Below are positions 54,914 through 64,000 of a DNA stretch of 64,000 nucleotides, piece by piece (the stretch's first letter is position 1; every line of letters begins with the position of its first letter). The translations under genes were made by a program, and so were the position numbers. Source of the DNA: Bremia lactucae (lineage: Eukaryota; Oomycota; Peronosporomycetes; Peronosporales; Peronosporaceae); contig NC_090615.1 in the NCBI RefSeq assembly GCF_004359215.1, forward strand, positions 1,757,946-1,821,945, given 5' to 3'. Below the pieces are notes generated by a model. It saw nothing but the letters and a program-made list of their open reading frames with translations, did not search any database and was not told where the DNA came from.

Positions 54914-56399
54914 AGTAGTGACCATTGCCTCGTGAACAAGTATAAGCGATCGACACATTGTTTGCCGATCGCTTAGCAGAGGGCCATGTCAGGAAGTCAA
55001 CCTCCCCACATAGCTCTCCGACCTTCTGTGTGCGTAAAGCAACAGAGTGTGGCGGATTGTGCATGCGCTCAATAAATTGAACGCTGCAACGGTACCGGCT
55101 CAAACGTCGATACCACGAAAAGACGTAATCGTTAATGGTATGTCAAATATTACTATCTTTTTGTCAATGGATCTGATGAATGGATTCTATCAGATTCTTA
55201 TGCATGAACAGGTTATTTTGTTCACAGCAATAAGCACTCCAAACGGAGTGGTATGGAGTGGCTAGTTGGTGGCTAGTTGATGACGTCTTCGTTAATAGCA
55301 GAATCATGAACGGAAAGTCGGACGTTGAAGTACGTCGTACCCACGTCCGCAAGGTTCTTAAACTTATGCGTAAGCATAAGTTGTATGCAAATCTCAAGAA
55401 GTGTATAATCGCTGCAAGCGAAAGACAACTTCTTAGGAGCATCCTGGATAACCACGGTGTACACCCTGATCCGGAAAAGATGAAGCCGATCACCGACTGG
55501 AGGTAATTTCGAAGTCCCTTTACATCGCCTGTGTCAGTCGATGTAAAGGGACTTCGAAATTACCTCGGCTTAGCGGCGTACATACATAAGTACTCCCACA
55601 ATTATGCCGAAATGATGGTAAATATTCTTCTTTCTTGAAGAAAATGTTTAATGGTCTTGGAACGCTCATTGTCAGCGTTCCTCTGAGGGTATCAAATGCA
55701 ATCGCCATTCCTGGCGATTCCGGACCAAGACAGACCAATTCATAGTGGTCTGTGACGCCAGCGATTTTTCAATCAGCTGTCCGTTAATGGAATCTGACAG
55801 AGACGGCGCAGAGCGCGTCGTGTGCTATCAGTCGCGTCAGCTTTAATCAGCTGAACGCAATTACCCATTGCATGACAAGGAATGCCTTGCCATGAAGTAT
55901 GCACTGGCTAATTTTAGGGTCTATCTCTTGGGGGGTAAAGCATTCATTGATTATACGGACCATGCGTCTTTACGCCAGGCCATAAACACTCCACACCTCT
56001 TGCAAGAGTGATGAGATGGTTGTTTTTCTTCGTGGAGTATAACTTCTCCGTGAATTATAAACCAGGACGACTTAATGTCGGGCGCTGATGCCCTTTCGCT
56101 CCGGCCCCATTTTTAGCCGGCTGCGCAAAGCAACAATCGGAATGGGCCCACTGTTGCAACTATCAACAGTGAGCATGAGCCCGCTGTTGCAACAATAGTG
56201 TTTTGTCGTCAATATTACTTGATGACGTCAGAAAAGCTTATTAAGAAGATAAGGCTGTTAAAGGTTGATGAATTGCCAAAAAATCCATCACATCAATCCT
56301 TGATAGGATTGTCGAAATTGTATCGACTCTCAACGGATCGATGCACAACACGCAATGGTTTACTGTATTACACAGCCATTGCTGGCGACACACCTCGTG
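54914..56399 (+). pseudogene. RNase H-RT segment (IR2 copy)
   Basis: Mirror copy of 34,550-36,035; RT pieces at 55,047-55,506, RNase H to about 56,220, 27-bp inverted repeat at 55,501-55,565. Confidence 0.8.
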
Positions 56400-56400
56400 T

Positions 56401-58135
56401 TTCGTGTACTGCACCGCCGAGCAATGGATCACCAATTTGAGTTCACACCGGAACAGTCTAAAGCGTCTGTCAAAGCCTGACGGTCTCGAGCTTAAGCATG
56501 ATAGTCTCGAGACAGAGCCTGTATCTCACGAACCAAACGGTCCATACATCCACCAAGGATGAGATCGTTTTGAAGGAATTGATGTGTCCGTTCGTTCACC
56601 AGTTGATCATCCGCAGCTTGCGCACAGTTTTTCAACTGGTCAAGAGAAGCACAGTCGACCGTCACCGTTAATTCGCAGCACCGGGATTTTTCGTGACCAT
56701 CGTCCTCCCGTAAATAACGGAGGACGTGATCCAAGTCACGGTGTTGACTTGGGTTCGGCGAACGAGGCGACCCCGAATGTTCCCCCTTGCACATCCATTG
56801 ACAGATTCGGGTGGTGAAAAGCGTTTCTTAGTTGATCGCTTCTTGAACTACAGTAGGCTGAGGGGGTTCGAACAAGTTACCTCATTGGATGGGAACCTCG
56901 TTCTCGATTGATGATGGACGTTCCGGGTCTCGTTCGACAGTACGACGAGAAACCCATCCTCTTCCAAAGAGGGTCCATCAGAGAACGAGCGCTTTCCGTG
57001 TTTTTAAAAAATGATTGGAGGTTCATAATCCCTTCGCGCATCTCACAAGAGGTGTGCGTCCTCCAGTGAAGGCCTTTAAGGGAGTATGCCTCCTTAGCGG
57101 CATGACCCGCACCCTTACAACATAATGGACATGAGTCTCCCCACGAAAGGCAAGGTAACCCTGCCACTCTGGACAAACGATGCAGCTTGTAGCGTGCACC
57201 GACTACGGTCTGTCTTTCGAACCGGTCACGGAAAGCATCCAGTTTGTCAAGTTAGGCCTGGCGGCCTATGCTGTGCACATTTGGTACGAATGCTTCCCAA
57301 GCTTGGAACAAAGGAGTGACATTCTTTGTCCGCTTGCATGTGTACTATCGATGCCATAAAAATGCATCGATGAAGAATTCCGTTTCGTCCTCAACATCAC
57401 TTGTAAAGTCTGGATGGGTCGAATAACGGAATTTAGTAAGGATCGCTGGTCATACCATACCAACGAGTTAAGCTGCCCGAAGAGGGCAACCAGATTTTCT
57501 TTCAGAAGCGAACCGCAAGCATCGCGATCCCTCTTCCTTTGGTACATGTTAGCGTTCACGGTATCGTTACTCTCGGAGGGATCCGAGAGTACTTCGGTAA
57601 GCATACTACCAGTAGTATGGTTACCGAAGTGACCTTTACGATCACTTCGTTCCTGGTGATGCGTACTGACATAATGTAGAGTTATCATCTTCTATTGAGT
57701 GATCACAAGATGACTCCGCACCAAAAGGGTCGGACGAAATGTCAAAAAACCTTGTTATCACCTCTTTGGTTGTCACGTTAGAACTCGTAGGTTCATCAGA
57801 CGTGGCCCCGGTTGATCCGGAGGCCTAAACAGTTGCCACCGAGTCGGGTGATGACGCCGACCCGTGCCAGTCGCCTACAATTGGAGTAGCAGGTGATCAC
57901 CTCCAATTGAGCAGGAGGTGACGCACTCGCTACCGTAGACGCATAAGCGTCTACTGAATCATTTGTATCACTAGCAGCTGCACTGAGCCGTAGAAATGAC
58001 TTCTATACTAATACTTTCCATATATAACCATAAAAAAATTTTACGCGCAAAAACTCCAACCCCATGGTTATTTTTCTCTTAAAGATAATAATGCCTGCCA
58101 GCTTTGCAAGCTACGCGCACGGGTTTCGAAACCAT
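56401..58135 (-). pseudogene. aORF-B (IR2 copy of copy 4)
   Basis: Mirror copy of 32,814-34,548, with the cysteine block at about 57,070-57,145 and the start at 58,135. Confidence 0.55.
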
Positions 58136-58255
58136 GCGCAATTAAAAGCTGGAATTCAAATAAAATCAACAAGTGCTAATTTACCGAGGGAGACAAAATA
58201 GTACTCTCTGTCACTCTACATCAGTCACTATAGTGTTTGTTGTTTAAAGGGGTGA

Positions 58256-58489
58256 TGTAACTGGTGTACGTCACATAAATATTATTTTTCTTTAATAGGG
58301 ATAATATTATCTCCTATAAGAGGAAATAAATAAAGAAGTACAAAATTACAATCTTTTCGTTATTTTGACTTAATAGTATCAATAATGCCAAATTTGGTAA
58401 AATTGACGCAATAAGACATTGGTTCTATTAACTGGTTGATTTAATTTAGATTCGCCAATCGTTACATGACACGAGTAGGCGTTGCGCAA
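58256..58489 (+). repeat. Family-B LTR fragment (IR2 copy)
   Basis: Mirror copy of 32,460-32,693, lying 150 bp beyond the kinase stop codon. Confidence 0.65.
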
Positions 58490-58638
58490 TAAGTTTTCAG
58501 TTTCTCATCTTAGCCCAAATCGAGAAGTGCAAATTTGCACGATAAACAATGTAATTGTTACAACTATTCTGTCAGATCAAGATAACATGTGCATCCCAGC
58601 TACCGTGAGTCAGCTTGCCAAAGATTCTATCTTGTCAT

Positions 58639-59604
58639 CTATAACTTGCTCGCGGCATTCCCGACCTGCGGAGCAATACTAGAATAGAGGGGATCAATGT
58701 ACTGATGTTCCATTTTTGCGTCGCCAATGGGCTCTCCATCTGAAACAAATAGAGTGCCAACACGTTCGCCATTGACGATCCGCAGCAGCACCCCTTGTTC
58801 TGCTTTGGCCACCACAGCAGCGTGCACAGCGCCACTATTCACAGCACGGATGCATGAGTAGAGCTTGTCTTTCTGCCCGATAGCTCCGACGCGACTTTCA
58901 CGTGCAATCACTTGTTTGTCGCCGCGGTGGAACCTCGTGATAAGCTTTCGATTGTCTTTGCTGCCCGTGTAAATCCCATCCACGTCCGTAAGGAGCACCA
59001 TAAGATCAACAATCATCTCCTGCGCAAATAGTGCCGCTAGTGAATCATTATCCCACGCAATTTTGTCCTCGACAATTAGCGGCGTAGTACGATGAGTAAT
59101 GACGTCGTTTTCATTGATGACTGGGATGATGCCGACATCCAGCAGGGAACGCATGGCACGCTTCAAATTAACACGGACTTGAGGTTCCCGAAAGTCGGCA
59201 TCGGATGCCAGTACTTGGGAACAGGCCAAATGATACTGGGAGAATAACATTTCGTAAAGACTTTGAAGGCCGCTTTGGCCCGCAGCGGCACACGCTTTTT
59301 CGTAAAACTGAGCGTTTTTATCCACCTGACCCCCAAGATGCGATTGCATTGATCCTGACAATAAAAACTGACGATGCAGCACCATCTTTCCTATAGGGAC
59401 CGAGCCACTGGACACGAGAATGATGCTGTGGCCACGCATGTGCAGCACTGCAATTTGTTCGACAATGTTGCCGATTTGGCCCATGGCCAGTAGGCCCTCA
59501 GGCGATTGCACAATCTCCGTGCCAATTTTGATGAGAATGGTGCGCGCACGGCGCAGGTTGCGGCCACCGTCGCGCTTTTCTGGCTCGTTGCTATAGCTCA
59601 CCAT
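58639..59604 (-). CDS. Glutamate 5-kinase, P5CS-type (copy 2)
   Basis: Its 321-residue translation is the same as that of 31,345-32,310, described there. This copy lies next to the complete RGS-DENN gene and is probably the native locus. Its start codon faces SDHAF3's 3' end across 281 bp; the two are transcribed in the same direction. The altered glycine-rich block (GAIGQKDK) leaves catalytic competence plausible but unproven. Confidence 0.88.
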   Translation of the reverse strand: MVSYSNEPEKRDGGRNLRRARTILIKIGTEIVQSPEGLLAMGQIGNIVEQIAVLHMRGHSIILVSSGSVPIGKMVLHRQFLLSGSMQSHLGGQVDKNAQFYEKACAAAGQSGLQSLYEMLFSQYHLACSQVLASDADFREPQVRVNLKRAMRSLLDVGIIPVINENDVITHRTTPLIVEDKIAWDNDSLAALFAQEMIVDLMVLLTDVDGIYTGSKDNRKLITRFHRGDKQVIARESRVGAIGQKDKLYSCIRAVNSGAVHAAVVAKAEQGVLLRIVNGERVGTLFVSDGEPIGDAKMEHQYIDPLYSSIAPQVGNAASKL

Positions 59605-59885
59605 GAAAGTTGAAATAATTTAACAGAGTCATTCGATTGGTAGGAAATACAGATACTGAAAATTTGTAAGGCCAGGAATTGCACTTATTGCACCAGCAAA
59701 GTCCTAAGCTTTCACATTATGTTACTACAGTCGCCCGTAGAAGCTAAATCTGTAAGCCGTGTCGGTGGTTGTATATCTAGTAATAAGTAACGCATAACGC
59801 AAAAGACCTTAGTTTGATAATTATCATACAACGCTGCCACGATCATCGATACCGCGAATTCTGCAACAGCAATTGTGCAATAATT

Positions 59886-60209
59886 TTAACTTGAGCCGAT
59901 ATTTTTGCCAAGCTTTCTCGCAGCTTCTTGTAGCGATCGCAACTTTTTTTTCTGCTCACCATCGAGCAACTCATTGTCCTCGGATGAGAGCATCTCGCCG
60001 AAGCGGTTCTGCTTTGTCGCCATAACGGCTGCATACTGTTCCCATTCGCGTATGAAGAGTGCCACGTACTTGGGATCAGAGCTTTTGTGCCGCTTGAATT
60101 CGTCACGCACGTACTGGTCTCCGAGAACACGCATGTGCGGCTTTAACTTTTTCCGATGCAATGTCAGAATGCGCCGGTATAGCGTCAATACCTTAGCACT
60201 TTGAGTCAT
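59886..60209 (-). CDS. SDHAF3: Succinate dehydrogenase assembly factor 3-like LYR protein (copy 2)
   Basis: It encodes the same 107 residues as 30,740-31,063. The frame could be extended upstream to 60,275, but only with a TTG start and into the RGS-DENN coding region, so the ATG at 60,209 is chosen. It faces the RGS-DENN gene head to head with only 10 bp between the two start codons. No clear N-terminal targeting peptide is visible, which is common for short LYR proteins of the matrix. Confidence 0.87.
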   Translation of the reverse strand: MTQSAKVLTLYRRILTLHRKKLKPHMRVLGDQYVRDEFKRHKSSDPKYVALFIREWEQYAAVMATKQNRFGEMLSSEDNELLDGEQKKKLRSLQEAARKLGKNIGSS

Positions 60210-60219
60210 TTTTTTGAAA
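60210..60219. promoter_or_regulatory. Ten-base gap between two divergent start codons
   Basis: The SDHAF3 start (60,209, minus) and the RGS-DENN start (60,220, plus) are separated by TTTTTTGAAA. The transcription starts and 5' leaders must therefore lie inside each other's coding sequence, or the RGS-DENN start is further downstream (next ATG at 60,283). Confidence 0.6.
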
Positions 60220-63219
60220 ATGATTATAACTTCTCCATATGTTGCAGCATGCTTCAATGTTGCTTGTTCGGACAAACTTCCGACGATGCGCTCTTACACG
60301 AACCTGATTCTCGACGCTTTGCTCTTTGGCGATGACAAAGCTAGCGAAAATAACGCGATTAGTCAATCGCCATATGAATCGACAACTTCCCATTCTACCA
60401 ACCAGGACAGGTTGCGTTTTTCACGTCGCACTTCCCCCGTTTCGGAGCTCTCAAATCCGCATCCGGTGAGCTCAAAACTGTTCAAGCTTTTTCGCCCCAA
60501 TGGGCTGCATTCAAAACGAAATATGACAAACACGCACCTGCAAGTGTTGAACTTGGATATCGCAAGCTTCAATAAACTCCAGGGTCACATGCCGTTAACA
60601 CTCAAAGAGATTGTGAAAGACCCAAAGAAGCTTCCGTACTTGCTGCAATGGCTTTTAGTGGACACAGAAGCCTTAAATGAATCTACGCATTCTAACTATC
60701 ACCACGTGCTTCTTTTTTTAATGGAGATTGAGCAGCTTCAGACTGTTAATGAAAAGAAACGACGAGAGCAGGCCAATAAAATATGGCACAAGTATATTGA
60801 TAACTCGTCTGAGTTTCAAATCTCAGAAACGCTTGAGCTCCCAAGCGAGTTAGAACAGCTAGTAAAAACTAATATTACTACTTCTGATAAGGTAAATGAT
60901 ATTTTCTTTCCGATCCAGAATTTGGCCTATATGAGGCTCACGCAAGAAGAGATGCCGAGATTTCTAAAGAGTGACGTGTATTTAAAAATGCTGATTGACA
61001 CAGAAGTTCGTCCGAGAAAAATTCCGATGGAACGATTATTGCAGCAGCCTAGAGCGGCACACTATTTTCTATTCTTTTTAATGCAAAGCCGACAGCACTT
61101 TGAGCTCTATTTTTGGCTCCATGTCGAGTATGTTCTAAAACATCTGCTAGATATAAACAAGTATGAGCTGTTTTGGCGGCTGGCATGCGTGCTGGTGGAC
61201 AAGGCACAGAATAATTCTCAAGCCATCACGCTTGCGACTAAGAACGATTTGTACTTGACGGTGGTAAGTCGTCGCTTTGATGATGACGTACAAAGTCAAC
61301 AACCCGTTGCCGAGGCGCTTTTTATGAAAGCGCAGGAAGAGATTTGTATTAAGCTGCTATCATCGTGGTATGAGCAATTTATTACGAGTGACTTGTACAA
61401 AGTGGCGCTTCAGGATCCTTTGATTTACTTTGATCTTGTAGAGTCGAGAGAATTTCCACCCAAGTTATCTACAATTTCTTTATCGGCCGAGTACTCTAAA
61501 GTGCACAATGAAGTTGGTAAAGTCGATGGGCAATCAAGCACTAGGGCATTGTTTGCAACAGGTGCGAAGGGATACAGAGAAGAGGCTATTGAAAGTAAGC
61601 CAATTCACGTTGTAAAATCCGATCAGACGAATGTAATATGCAGCGATGCTGAAATTCAAAGCGACTCGGAGGAAATAGTAGAGCGTAATATGGCCAAAAT
61701 AGTGTTGAATCTCGAAGGCATTATCCGGCTTACGAAATTACCTCCAGGGCTCCAAGTGCATTATCGACCAAATTTCAATTCACTAAATTCAAATGCACCA
61801 GTGCAAAACGAGAATGACTTCAGCATCAAAATCATTTTCACATTTGCAACATTTATTGAAAAAGAGAATGATCAGGATCTTAAAGCCAAGCTGCTGCTCA
61901 TGCCAGTCCCAAATCCATTCAAAGCAGAAGACTGTCGTGAAAAACAATTCGATGAAATCTCAAGACAAACGAAACCTTTTCTCGTGCCGAGTGGTCGAAT
62001 TCTTATTCAGCATTCTAGTGGCGAAAAATGTCCTCCGGATGTGCTATTTCCATTTCAACAAAGCGATCGTCATGGTTTCCTGTTTGGGTCGGTCTACCTG
62101 ACCTATGAGCTGATGCACGTGGGATCATCAAATGAGCAAATTTATGTTGCTAAGGGATTTTGCTTGCTTTCTCATTTACCACTTGTCAGCTTGCTTCGAA
62201 AATTGGCTGAAGAGCATATTCAAAGTATTCCAAAGCAATCCAGTTTTCTTGCACATGAGCAACTGGCGTTACTCTATCATCGCAAGCTCAGCTGGAAACG
62301 ACCAACAATAACGAGCCACACGTCTGCGTACTCAGAAACGAAGAGCTTGAATCTCCGGAAATTCTGCAGTAGCTTGAGCTTACCGTCAAATGCGAAAAAG
62401 ACTGATGTCGATGTTCCATTGACGGTACTTTTTAAGCACTTTGGTACAGCAATGGCCCTCCAAATTCTTGCCAGTGCTGTGCTTGAGTGCAGTATCGTGC
62501 TAGTTGCAAGTCAATATTCGGTTCTCGCAATGTGTGCTGAAGCTATTCGTTATTTGCTACGTCCGTTTACATGGTGTCACGTGTATGCCCCTGTGCTGCC
62601 AAAGTCACTATTGTCGTACTTGCAGTGTCCAACACCGATTCTTGTAGGTGTCAATAGTGAATTTGCGTTACGATCCGACCTTCCGGCGCGCGGCTTTTAT
62701 CTTGTTGCTGATGTGGATCGCAAAGTTGTGGAATATGTTGGGAACCAAAGGGTGGCGTGGCGTGGCTTAGGTCTGCAAAATAATATAGATAAGGATGCGA
62801 TATTCCTGCCCCGATGCTTCGAAGCTGCAAAACTTAAGCTAGACGGATTACTTTACCCCGAAATGATGCAGTACGACTCCATTAGTAAATGCGGTACGAC
62901 TTCTATTGATACAGTAAGTGAGCATGCTTCTTCGTCCAATACTGAAGTCGAGCAGTTAAGCGACGTATGTGTAGACCTATTTTTGGAGTTGTTGTGTGGC
63001 CACGCCAATGCATGTCTGGTGGTGGGAGACGCGACTGAGTCAGTAGTTATCTTTGATGAGACCGAATTCCTTTCGACTCGGGCGGAAGAAGATCTATCTT
63101 TCTACAGAGCTCTACTACGCACCCAATGCTTTTCAGAAATAATCAGCGCACACCGGATCGATATCGATTTCAAAGAGCTCGATAAGGCGGACGAAGATCT
63201 GCAGGAGGGCATCATCTGA
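60220..63219 (+). CDS. Tandem-RGS and DENN domain protein
   Basis: This intact, intronless frame has 999 codons from the first ATG (MIITSPYV). Two RGS-like domains come first. The first (about residues 138-260) ends with the classic MPRFLKSDVYLKML helix; the second (about 270-396) has YFLFFLMQSRQHFELYFWLH and ends SWYEQFITSDLYKVAL. After a variable linker comes a DENN module. Its upstream part (about 495-665) has IIFTFATFIE, LLMPVPNPF and HGFLFGSVYLTYELM. The central part (about 730-835) has LASAVLECSIVLVASQYSVL, PFTWCHVYAPVLP and PTPILVGVNS. The downstream part (about 912-985) has FDETEFL and ALLRTQCFSEII. RGS domains bind and deactivate G-alpha subunits; DENN modules are exchange factors for Rab GTPases. 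The protein may link G-protein signalling to membrane traffic (inference). There are no membrane segments. Confidence 0.85.
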   Translation: MIITSPYVAACFNVACSDKLPTMRSYTNLILDALLFGDDKASENNAISQSPYESTTSHSTNQDRLRFSRRTSPVSELSNPHPVSSKLFKLFRPNGLHSKRNMTNTHLQVLNLDIASFNKLQGHMPLTLKEIVKDPKKLPYLLQWLLVDTEALNESTHSNYHHVLLFLMEIEQLQTVNEKKRREQANKIWHKYIDNSSEFQISETLELPSELEQLVKTNITTSDKVNDIFFPIQNLAYMRLTQEEMPRFLKSDVYLKMLIDTEVRPRKIPMERLLQQPRAAHYFLFFLMQSRQHFELYFWLHVEYVLKHLLDINKYELFWRLACVLVDKAQNNSQAITLATKNDLYLTVVSRRFDDDVQSQQPVAEALFMKAQEEICIKLLSSWYEQFITSDLYKVALQDPLIYFDLVESREFPPKLSTISLSAEYSKVHNEVGKVDGQSSTRALFATGAKGYREEAIESKPIHVVKSDQTNVICSDAEIQSDSEEIVERNMAKIVLNLEGIIRLTKLPPGLQVHYRPNFNSLNSNAPVQNENDFSIKIIFTFATFIEKENDQDLKAKLLLMPVPNPFKAEDCREKQFDEISRQTKPFLVPSGRILIQHSSGEKCPPDVLFPFQQSDRHGFLFGSVYLTYELMHVGSSNEQIYVAKGFCLLSHLPLVSLLRKLAEEHIQSIPKQSSFLAHEQLALLYHRKLSWKRPTITSHTSAYSETKSLNLRKFCSSLSLPSNAKKTDVDVPLTVLFKHFGTAMALQILASAVLECSIVLVASQYSVLAMCAEAIRYLLRPFTWCHVYAPVLPKSLLSYLQCPTPILVGVNSEFALRSDLPARGFYLVADVDRKVVEYVGNQRVAWRGLGLQNNIDKDAIFLPRCFEAAKLKLDGLLYPEMMQYDSISKCGTTSIDTVSEHASSSNTEVEQLSDVCVDLFLELLCGHANACLVVGDATESVVIFDETEFLSTRAEEDLSFYRALLRTQCFSEIISAHRIDIDFKELDKADEDLQEGII

Positions 63220-63267
63220 TAAATATATTTTTTATTATAAACTCGTACTTGGCGTTCCGCAGAAAAA

Positions 63268-64000
63268 TCAGCGGAAGATGGCTCGATAAATCTTTTTCGC
63301 TGGCACGTCCGCCATGGGCACGTCTTCATTTGAAGCGCGCCCACGCTTGTGAGACTCCGTATTAGTAGCTTCTTCCACGACATCGACGTCCGGGCTACCA
63401 TGGGTTCTTGGAACATTTATGAGATTTATTTTAGAAGTACCCGCCTCATAGCTAGTCTCAATAATCGTCTTTTTCGTAAACGTATCTGTTGAAACAATGT
63501 GATCAGGCGATAAATTTTTAGTCTTGGAATTTATGTCAGTAATCTTCTTAGCACTTTCGGATCCTTGAATATTATGTGCTTTAACGGGAAATTCCAGTTG
63601 ATCTTGAGATTCCCTTTCGAGCTCTTGACTTTTGTTCAAGTCATAAGGTTGACTTTCTTTATCAACATCTCGCAAATTCACTTTTACACTCATACATGTC
63701 ATTTCTCTAAAAGCACCGTTTATGACTCTGGTCGTTGTATCGTTTGTCGTGACCGTGTCAGCGCCACATGGCTTAGCTTTAATGCTAGCTGGTTCTCGTA
63801 ATAAATCCAAATCTTCGTCGCTGTCATCATCGCTTAAGCCGACTTTGCGACACAGTCGTCGCCGAGGGCGAGCGGTATCGAGCAACGCAAGATTTTTTTC
63901 TACAGTATCGGCGACTTGACCACCATCAGTTGCTGCACCAATGTCATCTTCAAATAATGAGTCGTGCTTCATTTGCTGGAGCTCTAGGAACTTCACACGT
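63268..64000 (-). CDS. Hypothetical acidic, disordered protein, C-terminal part
   Basis: The minus strand is open from the window edge to a stop at 63,268 (about 244 codons); the true start lies outside. The apparent start at 63,996 is GTG and is not used here. The protein is Asp/Glu/Lys/Ser-rich, with an acidic run (SDDDSDEDLDLL) next to RPRRRLCRK and a basic end (PAKKIYRAIFR), features of nuclear proteins. No domain is recognised. It converges with the RGS-DENN gene with 48 bp between the stop codons. Confidence 0.6.
   Translation of the reverse strand, partial: RVKFLELQQMKHDSLFEDDIGAATDGGQVADTVEKNLALLDTARPRRRLCRKVGLSDDDSDEDLDLLREPASIKAKPCGADTVTTNDTTTRVINGAFREMTCMSVKVNLRDVDKESQPYDLNKSQELERESQDQLEFPVKAHNIQGSESAKKITDINSKTKNLSPDHIVSTDTFTKKTIIETSYEAGTSKINLINVPRTHGSPDVDVVEEATNTESHKRGRASNEDVPMADVPAKKIYRAIFR

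Larger units (their letters stand above)
53824..60569 (-). repeat. Inverted repeat IR2, right arm
   Basis: Partner of 30,380-37,125. At its outer end (60,569/60,570) the RGS-DENN gene continues intact, whereas the left arm ends at an N, so this arm looks like the original context of the genes. Confidence 0.9.

Noticed and set aside
60214..60219. Starting the RGS-DENN protein two codons earlier
   Set aside because: The codon at 60,214 is TTG. In a eukaryotic gene the ATG at 60,220 is preferred.
60210..60275. A 22-residue N-terminal extension of SDHAF3 overlapping RGS-DENN
   Set aside because: It would need a TTG start, and the LYR family normally begins a few residues before the LYR motif, as the ATG at 60,209 gives.
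1..64000. tRNA or rRNA genes
   Set aside because: I looked for cloverleaf-like and rRNA-like stretches by eye and saw none; a covariance search would be needed to exclude small ones.

Overview
The window looks like a gene-poor, transposon-dense stretch of an oomycete nuclear genome, probably Peronosporales (Phytophthora or downy mildew lineage). Evidence: nested and decayed Ty3/gypsy LTR retrotransposons with chromodomain integrases fill most of it; the few cellular genes are eukaryotic in type (SDHAF3-like assembly factor, P5CS-type glutamate 5-kinase, RGS-DENN protein, MATE transporter relic) and appear intronless. The species is not determined.

Layout. 1-11,100: pieces of at least four gypsy elements plus an LTR. 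11,100-13,040: two broken cellular genes (unknown gene, MATE transporter) cut off by an LTR fragment. 13,041-29,515: two long minus-strand family-B gypsy elements, LTRs, a TIR DNA transposon nested in an LTR, and family-A fragments. 30,380-32,460: truncated RGS-DENN gene, SDHAF3-like gene and glutamate 5-kinase, followed by retroelement debris. 36,029-54,255: more gypsy elements on both strands and one copia gag relic. 53,824-60,569: an inverted copy of 30,380-37,125, so the two small genes occur twice. 60,220-64,000: complete RGS-DENN gene and the tail of an unidentified gene.

Two gypsy families can be separated. Family A has LTRs of about 480-516 bp that begin TGTAACGGGC. Family B has LTRs of about 480-504 bp beginning TGTAACGGGG and a CCHC gag. 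In both, the 3' part of the element, between the end of the integrase and the polypurine tract/LTR, carries a conserved ORF on the OPPOSITE strand. It starts close to the LTR and runs into, and antisense to, the chromodomain-coding end of pol. This antisense ORF (aORF) is the most interesting biology in the window.

The window also contains two large, nearly perfect inverted repeats: IR1 (23,185-29,515 with 36,029-42,358) and IR2 (30,380-37,125 with 53,824-60,569). Their outer breakpoints include an N and a 12-base string matching the end of the Tn5 mosaic end, so misassembly must be excluded before they are read as segmental duplications. Almost all retroelement genes are broken by stops, frameshifts and deletions. 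The intact-looking genes are the two glutamate 5-kinase copies, the two SDHAF3 copies, the RGS-DENN gene and, as far as it is visible, the aORF at the left edge.
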